The notes beneath the pieces are model-generated. The model was not told the DNA's origin. It did not search any database and was given only the letters and a program-made list of their open reading frames with translations. The translations under genes and the position numbers were made by a program. A stretch of DNA of 64,000 nt, from positions 672,806-736,805 of the forward strand of contig JAUICZ010000001.1 in assembly GCA_030429205.1 (NCBI GenBank). Direction: 5' to 3'. This DNA is from Bacteroidia bacterium. GTDB taxonomy: Bacteria > Bacteroidota > Bacteroidia > Chitinophagales > Chitinophagaceae. Shown one piece after another: positions 1-7,710 of this stretch; the first letter of the stretch is position 1; each line of letters begins with the position of its first letter.

Positions 1-629
1 CGAAGGACTACTAAGGTAGCGCCTGCAGGCCCCATGTTTTTTTGGGCTACCGCATAAAACAATGAGCATTTAGAATAATCTATTCTTTTACTGAAAATAT
101 CACTGCTCATATCTACCACCAGGGGTACATCTACAGTTGGTAGTTCTTGCAGTTGCGTACCGTAAATCGTGTTGTTCGATGTCAGGTGGAGGTAAGCAGC
201 ATTGCTCGTAATAGTACTTGGTATTTCCGGTAGTTGCTGATAGTTATGATCTTTTGAAGAGCTCAATACCTGAACGTTACCATATAGCTGTGCATGTGCT
301 ATAGCATCGCTTGCCCAGGAACCACTGTCGATATAGTAAGCCGTTTGCCCTTCGTTTAAAAAGTTCATGGGTATCATGGCAAACTGCATTCGCCCGCCAC
401 CTTGCAGCCACAATACTTCATAGTCATCATTCAGTCCGCATAGTTCTTTTACCAGCTGCTTGCTTTCTTCCAGTATATCTAAAAAGTATTTTCCGCGATG
501 ATGTATGCTCAATATAGAGGTGCCGCTATCTGCATATTGCAGAACGGCTTCGGCTGCTTGTTGCACAACCTCTTGAGGTAGTGCTGCAGGCCCTGCATTG
601 AAATTGATTATTTTATTAGAAGCTATCAT
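1..629 (-). CDS. serC: Phosphoserine aminotransferase, C-terminal part outside window
   Basis: This encodes the PLP enzyme that transaminates 3-phosphohydroxypyruvate to phosphoserine in serine synthesis (and the matching step of pyridoxal phosphate synthesis where present), in the cytoplasm. Reading the minus strand from the ATG at 629, the protein begins with a NFNAGPAALP motif, followed by SILSIHHRG, LWLQGGGRMQFAMIPMN, HLTSNNTIYGTQ and VVDMSSDIFSKRIDYS. It reaches AVAQKNMGPAGATLVV, where the lysine is the expected Schiff-base residue. These are the ordered signatures of SerC. About 209 residues are visible of a usual 350-360, so the rest lies left of base 1. The start overlaps the end of the upstream DUF502 gene by 14 nt, so the two are probably co-transcribed. 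Confidence 0.95.
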   Translation of the reverse strand, partial: MIASNKIINFNAGPAALPQEVVQQAAEAVLQYADSGTSILSIHHRGKYFLDILEESKQLVKELCGLNDDYEVLWLQGGGRMQFAMIPMNFLNEGQTAYYIDSGSWASDAIAHAQLYGNVQVLSSSKDHNYQQLPEIPSTITSNAAYLHLTSNNTIYGTQLQELPTVDVPLVVDMSSDIFSKRIDYSKCSLFYAVAQKNMGPAGATLVVL

Positions 630-1203
630 CTATACTATCTTCTGTGCTACTGGTTACGCCACCGCTTACAGCAAACTTCATGGCTTCTGCAGCATTCATT
701 TTTGTTACCTGCTTAATATTGCTACCATCTACAACAATCACCCAGCCGGATACCGCATAAGAGTGCGGCAGATATACAGCTACTTTGCCTGACATGCCCA
801 GAAAAGCCATTTCTTTCTGTGTCATAAACCCAATACGCCATATCTCGGGATCTTTAGATGTCATTACCCAAACAGGTACGTTAAATCTTTTTTTATCACC
901 TACAAAAGAGTCCATGATGTCTTTGATGGATGTGTAGATGTATTTAACACCCGGCGCACGCTGCATTACATAGTCGAATGCATCGAACAGCATACGACCG
1001 ATAAATAGTTTTGTGCCAGCATAACCAATGGCAGTAATAGCAGCTACAACTAATACAAAACCTACGCCTGTTGGCAGCTCCGGAATAATTGTGTCTACAC
1101 TGCTGAACACCATATATATGATATAGCCTGTTACCGCCAACGGGCTAAGTATCAATAAACCTTGCAGGAAGGACCTGAAAAATATTGCAGTAATCTTTCG
1201 CAT
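616..1203 (-). CDS. DUF502 family inner-membrane protein
   Basis: A 195-residue protein of the DUF502 family, whose molecular role is not established. Two hydrophobic segments lie near the N-terminus (around residues 8-30 and 40-65, with the pattern LLILSPLAVTGYIIYMVF). A conserved soluble part follows, with FIGRMLFDAFDYVMQRAPG and SIKDIMDSF, typical of the family. An in-frame upstream extension to 1353 exists. I chose the ATG at 1203 because family members begin just before the first membrane segment, and because a TAACTTTG promoter box lies 20 nt upstream of it. The gene runs into serC with a 14-nt overlap, which suggests one transcript but no obvious functional link. Confidence 0.85.
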   Translation of the reverse strand: MRKITAIFFRSFLQGLLILSPLAVTGYIIYMVFSSVDTIIPELPTGVGFVLVVAAITAIGYAGTKLFIGRMLFDAFDYVMQRAPGVKYIYTSIKDIMDSFVGDKKRFNVPVWVMTSKDPEIWRIGFMTQKEMAFLGMSGKVAVYLPHSYAVSGWVIVVDGSNIKQVTKMNAAEAMKFAVSGGVTSSTEDSIDDSF

Positions 1204-1223
1204 ATTGTAGGTGTTAATATCAA

Positions 1224-1231
1224 CAAAGTTA
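1224..1231 (-). promoter_or_regulatory. Candidate -7 box for the DUF502-serC unit
   Basis: On the minus strand this reads TAACTTTG, an exact match to the Bacteroidota -7 consensus TAnnTTTG. It lies 20 nt before the DUF502 ATG, which supports the shorter start. No clear -33 TTTG was found. It lies about 20 nt from the opposing box at 1251, so the two divergent promoters would nearly overlap. Confidence 0.5.
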
Positions 1232-1250
1232 CAAGTTTGCAGTATGAAAG

Positions 1251-1258
1251 TATATTTG
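1251..1258 (+). promoter_or_regulatory. Candidate -7 box for the PagL-like gene
   Basis: TATATTTG matches TAnnTTTG exactly, 48 nt before the ATG at 1307. This predicts an mRNA leader of roughly 40 nt. No convincing -33 element is visible. Confidence 0.5.
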
Positions 1259-1306
1259 TTTACTGTTAAAGCACATATCGTAATAAAACCATAAAATATA
1301 CCTGTA

Positions 1307-2425
1307 ATGAAAAAGCAGTTATACCTGCTGCTGGCAATGCTGATCTTCAACACGCTTACCTATGCACAAAGCAAGTGGGATGGTATGGGGCTGGAGGCCA
1401 ATTTCTCTGTGGGTAAAATATTCAGGCACAGTAAGAAGTTTCCGACACAACTACCCGATGTGGTTACCAGTTACGAATTGAATGCGCTTTTTCAAACCTA
1501 TGGAAAGCAAGACTGGCACCAGCGCAGAAGGTACCCGTTAGTTGGCTTTGGCATGACTGTTACAAACTATGGTGTAGACAGTATATTCGGCAAGTGCATT
1601 AGTATCTATCCAAACTTGCAACTACCGTTAGTACACTACAAAAACTTCGAGTGGACTTTAAGAGCAGGCTTCGGTTTAGGCTTTGTAACAAAAAGGTATG
1701 AGCGTACCCCAAGTTTCGATACGATCAACACAGCTATTGGATCTCGGATGAACAACTACTCTATTTTTGCTACTGATATCCGCTACCGCATCAATAACCA
1801 TTGGGATGTACAAATAGGTGCTAACTTCTCTCATGTATCCAATGCCGCTTTACGAACACCCAACTTAGGCATCAATGTATATGGCGCACATGCAGGGGTC
1901 AGGTATTTTCCTACCAACTCGCAGCCGGAAAAAATAAAAAGAGATGTGCAACCATTAAAGAACCGTTGGTTGGTGCAGGCGCGTTTAGGTTTTGCCGCAA
2001 AAGAAGCAGCAGCTCCTGATGGTCCGGTTTACCCTACATATCTGGTTACACTATATGCCAGTAAAAGGTATTGGAGTAAGAACAAAGTATATGCCGGTTT
2101 AGATTACTCTTACCACACAAATATGTACACCTTTTTGCGGAACAATGAAATACTACCGGGCGAAGAAAAAGCAAACTCGTGGAAAAGTGCAGTGATAGTT
2201 GGTAATGAGTTTTTGCTGGGGCATGTGGGTATCGTGTTGCAATTAGGTTTCTATGTAAAGAACTACTACTTACCCGAAGATTTTTTCTATCAAAAACTAG
2301 GAGGCAGTTTTTATTTGATACAAAGGGAAGAAGGTTTTTTAAAAGAGCTGTGTGCCAACATATTTTTGAAGACACATAAGAATGAAGCTGAACTGGTAGA
2401 GGTAGGCATTGGTGCAGGGTTTTGA
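1307..2425 (+). CDS. PagL-like acyloxyacyl hydrolase / outer-membrane beta-barrel protein
   Basis: This 372-residue exported protein has a signal peptide (about residues 1-20, ending in LTYAQ). The middle, around residues 165-200, carries FSHVSNAALRTPNLGINVYG followed by AGVRYF. This resembles the His-Ser catalytic region of the lipid A 3-O-deacylase PagL family, in which an HxSNA-like motif is followed by N-x-G-x-N. PagL enzymes remove the 3-position acyl chain of lipid A in the outer membrane. The protein is longer than proteobacterial PagL (about 150 aa), as is common for Bacteroidota members, and the C-terminal 160 residues look like further barrel strands. The gene is divergent from DUF502, and the next gene starts 43 nt downstream. 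Family assignment rests on the motif; activity is inferred. Confidence 0.6.
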   Translation: MKKQLYLLLAMLIFNTLTYAQSKWDGMGLEANFSVGKIFRHSKKFPTQLPDVVTSYELNALFQTYGKQDWHQRRRYPLVGFGMTVTNYGVDSIFGKCISIYPNLQLPLVHYKNFEWTLRAGFGLGFVTKRYERTPSFDTINTAIGSRMNNYSIFATDIRYRINNHWDVQIGANFSHVSNAALRTPNLGINVYGAHAGVRYFPTNSQPEKIKRDVQPLKNRWLVQARLGFAAKEAAAPDGPVYPTYLVTLYASKRYWSKNKVYAGLDYSYHTNMYTFLRNNEILPGEEKANSWKSAVIVGNEFLLGHVGIVLQLGFYVKNYYLPEDFFYQKLGGSFYLIQREEGFLKELCANIFLKTHKNEAELVEVGIGAGF

Positions 2426-2468
2426 CAATTATCTGACTATCGCATTGTTATATTTTGTAACTTGATGT

Positions 2469-3350
2469 ATGCGCCGTATGTTTTGCATATCGCTATTACT
2501 GCTTTCTTGCTGCACAACATTTGCACAAAGCGTTAGCATGAAAAACGGCAAAGTGTACAAGGGTGACAGTGTTTATTTTTCTTACGAAAAACTGGGTAAA
2601 GCAATATATGATTCGCCAATAGAAAAAGGAGAAGATATTAGCAACCATTACGGACACCCCGAAGCTACAGGCGATGCTTTTCAGGATATGATATTCGGTT
2701 TGGAGTACCAGCCTTTGATATACGTAAGAGCCCGATTATTTGCCTCTGCCCGACAATCATTTCTCCTCTATTTTTATAATGTACAGTTTGGTGCAACAGG
2801 CAAAGAAATGAACCTTGTTTATCACCCCTTGCTGATACAAACATTAGTGAAAGATATGGTGGCGTTTAGCATAGTAGAAGATGGTTTCTTGAATGTGCGC
2901 GCAGTAGATAAGTTGATAAAAAAATGGAAGCGTAAACCATCCTATCTAACAGATAAAGAGCTGCAGCATGGCATCATCAACAACTACAATGTATCTAAGA
3001 TCAGCCCTAAGCCAAAAGAACAAAATACCATAGAGGTAACGATTAAAGCCAACGATATATATTATAAAGGAGAGATGGTTGCGAGGTATAAGGTGGTACA
3101 ACACATGCCTATTGTTGGGTGGAGCGGCAGCACAAAAAATAACAACCTGTATGTAATAGAAAAGCCGGGCGGTGCAATAATAGCATGGGTGAAAGTGCCG
3201 CTAACCAGACCTGTATTTCATCTGATGCCCGCGGATAAAAAAGTTTCCTTCCCGGTGGTTACTACAGATCGTGACGAACGAAAAATAATTGCCTCTGCTA
3301 TGAAGGTGCTCATAGTGATGCAGCAAGAAAAAAGTACGGTAAAGAATTAA
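2469..3350 (+). CDS. Exported protein of unknown function
   Basis: A 293-residue protein that I do not recognise. It begins with a clear signal peptide (hydrophobic FCISLLLLSCC, cleavage likely after TTFAQ near residue 19). The mature part is mixed alpha/beta with a basic stretch (KLIKKWKRKPSYLTD, near residue 155) and a C-terminal half rich in short beta-type runs (VEVTIKANDIYYKG, NNLYVIEKPGG). There are no cysteines after the signal region and no lipobox, so a periplasmic or outer-membrane-associated location is likely. It follows the PagL-like gene by 43 nt on the same strand and may share its transcript. Its stop codon overlaps the convergent isomerase stop by 4 nt. Confidence 0.7.
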   Translation: MRRMFCISLLLLSCCTTFAQSVSMKNGKVYKGDSVYFSYEKLGKAIYDSPIEKGEDISNHYGHPEATGDAFQDMIFGLEYQPLIYVRARLFASARQSFLLYFYNVQFGATGKEMNLVYHPLLIQTLVKDMVAFSIVEDGFLNVRAVDKLIKKWKRKPSYLTDKELQHGIINNYNVSKISPKPKEQNTIEVTIKANDIYYKGEMVARYKVVQHMPIVGWSGSTKNNNLYVIEKPGGAIIAWVKVPLTRPVFHLMPADKKVSFPVVTTDRDERKIIASAMKVLIVMQQEKSTVKN

Positions 3351-4315
3351 AGGAGCCCTTCTCTTACCAAATCGTGCAGGTGTACAAACCCGGCATATTT
3401 GCCTTCTTTGGTTACTACCAGTTGGGTAATATTATATTCACGAATAAGCTCTAATGCACCAACAGCCAGTTCTTGTTCTTCAATTGTTTTAGGCGTTGTA
3501 TTCATTATATCTCTTGCAGAAAGTGCAGATGTTTCATCATGCTTTTCCAACATGCGGCGCAAATCTCCGTCTGTAATTACACCTTCCAGGTTGTTCTCAC
3601 TATCTGTTACCGCAGTGGCACCTAAACGTTTATTTGTGATTTCCAGTATCACTTCTTTAACTGATGCATCGCTGCTAACACTTGGTTGTTCGTTTTGGCT
3701 GCTCATGTCTGCAACACGTAAATACAGACGTTTGCCCAATGCTCCACCCGGATGAAAGCGAGCAAAGTCTTCAGCAGTAAAACCTTTCAGGCTCAACAGG
3801 CAAACAGCCAGTGCATCGCCCATTACCAATTGCGCAGTAGTGCTTGTGGTAGGTGCCAGGTTGTTGGGGCAGGCTTCTTTTTCTACTGTTGTATTTAGTA
3901 AGTAATCTGCGTTGGTAGCTAAGTAAGACTGTTCGTTTCCACAAAGGGCAACTACTTTGTTCCCAAAATTTTTAATAAAAGGTATCAGTACTTTGATCTC
4001 CGGACTACTACCACTTTTAGAAATGATGATGACCACATCGTTGGGCTGTATCATCCCTAAGTCTCCGTGAATAGCATCTGCAGCATGCATAAACAATGCA
4101 GGTGTACCTGTAGAGTTAAAAGTGGCTACCATCTTTTGGGCGATCACCGCACTCTTACCAATACCCGTTATCACTACCCTGCCTTTGGCTTCGTGTATCA
4201 ACTCCACCACCTGCAAAAAATCATCGTTGATATATTGCTTAAGTTGTTCAACAGATGTTGCCTGTAATGAAATTGTTTCTAAAGCCTGTTGCTTTACTGC
4301 TTCTTTTGAGAACAT
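3347..4315 (-). CDS. kdsD: KpsF/GutQ-family arabinose-5-phosphate isomerase (KdsD type)
   Basis: A 322-residue cytoplasmic sugar isomerase that interconverts ribulose-5-phosphate and arabinose-5-phosphate, the first step toward Kdo for lipopolysaccharide. The N-terminal SIS domain (about residues 35-175) shows GRVVITGIGKSAVIAQKMVA, FMHAADAIHGDLGMI and the phosphosugar-binding ISKSGSSPEIK. The family hallmark FHPGGALGKRL links to two CBS domains (about 205-320) with VITDGDLRRML. The length matches the family. The symbol is by family; a GutQ-like paralogue function cannot be excluded. The gene is divergent from the LutB-like gene, with both promoters in the 98-nt gap. A TAACTTTG box ends 6 nt before the ATG, so the mRNA may be nearly leaderless. 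Confidence 0.9.
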   Translation of the reverse strand: MFSKEAVKQQALETISLQATSVEQLKQYINDDFLQVVELIHEAKGRVVITGIGKSAVIAQKMVATFNSTGTPALFMHAADAIHGDLGMIQPNDVVIIISKSGSSPEIKVLIPFIKNFGNKVVALCGNEQSYLATNADYLLNTTVEKEACPNNLAPTTSTTAQLVMGDALAVCLLSLKGFTAEDFARFHPGGALGKRLYLRVADMSSQNEQPSVSSDASVKEVILEITNKRLGATAVTDSENNLEGVITDGDLRRMLEKHDETSALSARDIMNTTPKTIEEQELAVGALELIREYNITQLVVTKEGKYAGFVHLHDLVREGLL

Positions 4316-4321
4316 AGGTCA

Positions 4322-4329
4322 CAAAGTTA
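4322..4329 (-). promoter_or_regulatory. Candidate -7 box for kdsD, giving a near-leaderless mRNA
   Basis: The minus strand reads TAACTTTG, then TGACCT, then the ATG of kdsD. An exact TAnnTTTG box ends only 6 nt before the start codon, so transcription would begin at or next to the ATG. Confidence 0.5.
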
Positions 4330-4373
4330 ACGTCATCCTTTTTAAACTGTAAACATATATTAGAAATTGTATG

Positions 4374-4406
4374 TTGCAGTATAGTTATGCCAGTTTGCTA
4401 TTTTTG
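4374..4406 (+). promoter_or_regulatory. Candidate promoter for the LutB-like gene
   Basis: TATTTTTG (4399-4406) matches TAnnTTTG, and a TTG at 4374-4376 lies 22 nt upstream in the -33 position. The box ends 7 nt before the ATG at 4414, which again predicts almost no leader. The upstream region is shared with the divergent kdsD promoter. Confidence 0.5.
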
Positions 4407-4413
4407 AGGCGAT

Positions 4414-5787
4414 ATGGGCGATGCATTGACCACATTTGTTGCAAAAAGTAAGGTAAAGGCTGCTGATCTGGAGCATAAACGTAAGTTGAGCTTTAATATA
4501 GATAAGTATGCGGCTACCGTAATAAAAGGCAAGCAACAATATGCAGATCTTGAACTTGCGCGAAAACGTGCTAAGAACATTAAGTGGCGCGCCATAGAAA
4601 ATCTGGACAAATACCTGGAGCAGTTTGAGACGAACTTTCTTTCTCGCGGAGGTAAGGTGATATGGGCAGAAGATGCTGATGAAGCACTGGATGCAGTTTT
4701 GAAGATTTGCCAGGATAAACAGGCAAAACAAGTTGTGAAATCAAAGTCGATGGTGACAGAAGAGATTCACCTGAATGACTTTTTAGCAAAACATAATATT
4801 GAGTCTGTTGAAACAGATCTGGGAGAATACATTCAACAATTGGATGAAGAACCTCCGTATCATATAGTGACACCGGCCATGCATAAGAGCAAAGAAGATG
4901 TGGCTAAGCTCTTTCATGAAAAACTGGGTGTTGCACCTAATTTACCACCGTCAAAACTCACTCAGGTAGCGCGAGCAAAATTGAGGGAGAAGTACATCAC
5001 ATCAGAAGTTGGTATAACAGGCGGTAATTTCTTAGTAGCCGATACGGGGTCTGTTTGTGTGAGTGAGAACGAAGGTAATGCCAGACTCACAACGGCATTT
5101 CCCAAAACACACATCGCAATTGTTGGTATCGAAAAGGTGATACCTTCTATAGATGATCTGGCGTTATTCTGGCCGCTATTAGCTACATATGGTACAGGAC
5201 AGAATGTAACGGTATATAACACGATCTTTAATGGAGCCAAAACAGCTGATGAAAGTGACGGACCGGAAGATATGTACGTGATATTATTAGATAACGGACG
5301 TACCAACTTATTGAGGGAAGAGGTAAGAGAAAGTATGTATTGCATTCGTTGTGGGTCTTGTCTTAATGTTTGCCCCGTTTACAAAAACATTGGCGGGCAC
5401 GCATACGGAACTACCTATAGCGGGCCAATAGGTTCTGTAATTACACCACACTTAAAAGGGATGAGCGACTTTAAGCATCTGAGTTATGCTTCCAGCTTAT
5501 GCGGTAATTGTACAGAAGCCTGCCCGGTGAAGATCAACATACATGATATGTTATTAGTAAACCGTCATATATCTGTTGAAGAAAAACATGGAAGTTTCTC
5601 AGAAGGTATATCATGGAAATTGTGGAAACGTGCCATGTTGAGCCGAACATTAATGAATGCAGCAAAAGGCGGCATGAAGAGCAAAGTAGTGAATACACTA
5701 TTTAAAGATAGCTGGGCGGCACAACGCGGGCCATTGCAGTTTTCTCAAAAGTCCTTCAACCAACTGTGGAAGGAAAAAAATAGCTAA
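4414..5787 (+). CDS. LutB-like lactate-utilization iron-sulfur protein
   Basis: A 457-residue cytoplasmic protein of the LutB/YkgF type. It has an N-terminal LUD domain (about residues 50-300, including GITGGNFLVADTGSVCVSEN and GNARLTTAFPKTHIAIVG) and a ferredoxin-like part with two [4Fe-4S] motifs: CIRCGSCLNVCPVY near residue 310 and CGNCTEACPV near residue 363. LutB works with LutA and LutC to oxidise L-lactate to pyruvate. Neither partner is next to it here, so it may act with genes elsewhere or in another redox role. Length and domain order match the family. The start at 4414 fits the usual N-terminus; it lies 7 nt after a promoter-like box. The stop is 2 nt from the convergent L,D-transpeptidase stop. 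Confidence 0.85.
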   Translation: MGDALTTFVAKSKVKAADLEHKRKLSFNIDKYAATVIKGKQQYADLELARKRAKNIKWRAIENLDKYLEQFETNFLSRGGKVIWAEDADEALDAVLKICQDKQAKQVVKSKSMVTEEIHLNDFLAKHNIESVETDLGEYIQQLDEEPPYHIVTPAMHKSKEDVAKLFHEKLGVAPNLPPSKLTQVARAKLREKYITSEVGITGGNFLVADTGSVCVSENEGNARLTTAFPKTHIAIVGIEKVIPSIDDLALFWPLLATYGTGQNVTVYNTIFNGAKTADESDGPEDMYVILLDNGRTNLLREEVRESMYCIRCGSCLNVCPVYKNIGGHAYGTTYSGPIGSVITPHLKGMSDFKHLSYASSLCGNCTEACPVKINIHDMLLVNRHISVEEKHGSFSEGISWKLWKRAMLSRTLMNAAKGGMKSKVVNTLFKDSWAAQRGPLQFSQKSFNQLWKEKNS

Positions 5788-5789
5788 TC

Positions 5790-6503
5790 TTATTTTTTGA
5801 TGAAAACACGGGTGCCGACACCTGCCAGTTTATAAAGCTCATCCATATCGCGGTTTCTTATGGCCACACATCCATCAGTCCAGCCAACGCCCAGTTCAAT
5901 CATATCATCACCGCCTTTCCATATGCCGTGTATACCAACATTACCGCCAATTCGGGCATTTTTAGGAATAATGCCCCTGGCTTTCAGCTTTGCAAAACGC
6001 TCACGGTATTTATCATTAGGGTAGCTTAACTCCATGAATTTATTGTACTTAGAGTACGGATTAAGTCTGGTAATGGTAAACCAGCCTTCCGGCGTATTCC
6101 TATCACCCTCCATTTGTTTGTTTTGGCTGGGGTTGGGGCCAAAAACGGCTCTATAGTTGCGTATCAGTTTGCGGCGATAAAAAACCATTAAAGAATAATG
6201 AGATTTATCTACAAAAAGTACAATAGAGTCTCTATTAAGCGTATCCGGATTAATAGCCATACCACTATGCACCTTTTTGGGTTTGGGTAGTATTATTGTC
6301 TCTGTTACTACCATCCCCCTGCGGCGGTACTGGATCTTACGTACAATATTACCTTTACCGTCCTCGGTTTCCTTTACTATTTTAACATCCTTGGGCCTGT
6401 CGTTGTGTCGGGCATCTTGCGCGTAAGAGCATAGTGGTAGCATGAAAAAGGCAGCTACAAACACAATGAACCCGGTGCGCACGAGCTTTTTCTGTTTATT
6501 CAT
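5790..6503 (-). CDS. L,D-transpeptidase (YkuD domain), exported
   Basis: A secreted YkuD-fold protein of about 237 residues. The hydrophobic segment TGFIVFVAAFFMLPLCSYAQ forms a signal peptide. The catalytic region near the C-terminus shows GNVGIHGIWKGG and GVGWTDGCVAIRNRDMDELY, the H-G and T/S-x-G-C-[VI]-x-[LI] pattern in which cysteine is the nucleophile. Such enzymes make 3-3 peptidoglycan cross-links or attach proteins to peptidoglycan in the periplasm. An in-frame extension to 6533 exists. I chose the Met at 6503 (or the adjacent Met at 6506) because MNKQKK before the hydrophobic core is a standard signal start. The substrate step is inferred from the family. Confidence 0.85.
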   Translation of the reverse strand: MNKQKKLVRTGFIVFVAAFFMLPLCSYAQDARHNDRPKDVKIVKETEDGKGNIVRKIQYRRRGMVVTETIILPKPKKVHSGMAINPDTLNRDSIVLFVDKSHYSLMVFYRRKLIRNYRAVFGPNPSQNKQMEGDRNTPEGWFTITRLNPYSKYNKFMELSYPNDKYRERFAKLKARGIIPKNARIGGNVGIHGIWKGGDDMIELGVGWTDGCVAIRNRDMDELYKLAGVGTRVFIKK

Positions 6504-6689
6504 CATCAGTCTTATACCAGTGGTAACCGCCAAGCTAATAATTTTTTGAGTAATCTCTTAATTAGCTTTTTGAGGCTTAAAAACAGCAAAAAAGCCACCA
6601 AAACACTGTGCTGCTGAAAAAAAGTTTGCGAAAATTATACTGATAATCAAATAGTTATAAACGGAAGGTAAAAATTCTTAATGATTTTG

Positions 6690-6720
6690 TTGTTACAATT
6701 GCAGGGTAACCGTACCTTTG
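6690..6720 (+). promoter_or_regulatory. Promoter of the rplM-rpsI-rpsB operon
   Basis: TACCTTTG at 6713-6720 matches TAnnTTTG, with TTG at 6690-6692 (20 nt upstream) in the -33 position and an AT-rich upstream region. It predicts transcription starting near 6727 and a leader of about 75 nt. Confidence 0.65.
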
Positions 6721-6744
6721 CAGTCCCCAAAAACTATAGGCGGG

Positions 6745-6778
6745 TGCCCGAAAGGCTGAAATCCAGTACAGAAGGGCA
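6745..6778 (+). ncRNA. Structured mRNA leader upstream of rplM
   Basis: Within the predicted leader, TGCCC (6745-6749) pairs perfectly with GGGCA (6774-6778). A smaller hairpin CTG(6756-6758)/CAG(6764-6766) with a five-base loop sits inside, so a nested two-stem structure can form 23 nt before the rplM start. Ribosomal protein operons are often controlled by such leaders, to which the encoded protein (here L13) binds. I infer an autoregulatory leader; covariation across relatives would decide it. Confidence 0.45.
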
Positions 6779-6801
6779 ATCAAGAGCAAATTTAAGAAAG
6801 A

Positions 6802-7242
6802 ATGAGACACTTAAGTTTTAAAACAAAAGCGGCGAACGAACAGATTGTAAACCGCGACTGGTATGTGGTAGATGCAACCAACCAAACGTTGGGTCGTATG
6901 GCATCTAAAATAGCACATGTATTACGTGGTAAGAATAAAGCATATTATACTCCGCATTTCGATTGTGGTGACTACGTAATTGTTATCAACAGCGCTAAGG
7001 TAAAAATGTCCGGCACTAAGATGACTACTAAGGAATACCAAACTTTCTCTGGTTATCCTGGTGGGCAAAAAGTGGAGACAGCTAAATCTTTATTAGCACG
7101 TCGTCCAAACGCAGTAATTGAGCGTTCTGTAAAAGGTATGTTGCCTAAAAATCGTTTAGGACGTGCTATGTACAAAAAGCTATTTGTATATGAAGGTGCA
7201 GAGCATCCGCACGGAGCACAAAAACCGAAAGAACTAAAATAA
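6802..7242 (+). CDS. rplM: 50S ribosomal protein L13
   Basis: A 146-residue L13, one of the early assembly proteins of the large subunit. Signatures include WYVVDATNQTLGRMASKIAH, LRGKNKAYYTPHFDCGDYV, and the C-terminal GMLPKNRLGRAMYKKLFVY. It is the first gene of the classical L13-S9 pair, with rpsI 33 nt downstream, and is preceded by a promoter and a foldable leader. Length is normal. Confidence 0.97.
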   Translation: MRHLSFKTKAANEQIVNRDWYVVDATNQTLGRMASKIAHVLRGKNKAYYTPHFDCGDYVIVINSAKVKMSGTKMTTKEYQTFSGYPGGQKVETAKSLLARRPNAVIERSVKGMLPKNRLGRAMYKKLFVYEGAEHPHGAQKPKELK

Positions 7243-7275
7243 TTAACTAAGACAATTCCAAACTATACTATATAA

Positions 7276-7668
7276 ATGGAAAAAATAACAAATACTGTTG
7301 GTCGTCGTAAAAGCTCTGTAGCAAGAATATACATGAGCAAAGGTACCGGCAACGTTACAGTAAACGGAAAAGAGTATAAAGAATACTTTACAATGATATA
7401 CCTGCAAAACCAGGTAATGGCTCCATTGAACGCAACAGAAACTGCAGGCAGTTACGATGTTAAAGTAAATGTTGTAGGTGGTGGTTTTAAAGGTCAGGCA
7501 GAGGCGATCAAACTAGGTATTGCTCGTGCATTGATGCAGGAAAATGCAGAACAATATCACGACGCATTAAAGAAAGATGATCTACTTACACGTGATCCTC
7601 GTTCTGTAGAGCGTAAGAAATTCGGTAAGCGTAAAGCACGTCGTAGCTTCCAGTTCTCTAAGCGTTAA
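7276..7668 (+). CDS. rpsI: 30S ribosomal protein S9
   Basis: A 130-residue S9 of the small subunit. It opens with NTVGRRKSSVARIYM and ends with the conserved basic tail RKKFGKRKARRSFQFSKR, whose last arginine reaches the P-site tRNA in known ribosomes. It is in the conserved order rplM-rpsI-rpsB-tsf, with 33 nt before it and 42 nt to rpsB. Confidence 0.97.
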   Translation: MEKITNTVGRRKSSVARIYMSKGTGNVTVNGKEYKEYFTMIYLQNQVMAPLNATETAGSYDVKVNVVGGGFKGQAEAIKLGIARALMQENAEQYHDALKKDDLLTRDPRSVERKKFGKRKARRSFQFSKR

Positions 7669-7710
7669 TCGTTGTATTCTTTATTTATTAATCGACAAGA
7701 AAAAACTAAA

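Noticed and set aside
4360-4873. Minus-strand frames opposite the LutB-like gene
   Set aside because: They lie wholly inside a strongly supported gene and their translations resemble no protein family.
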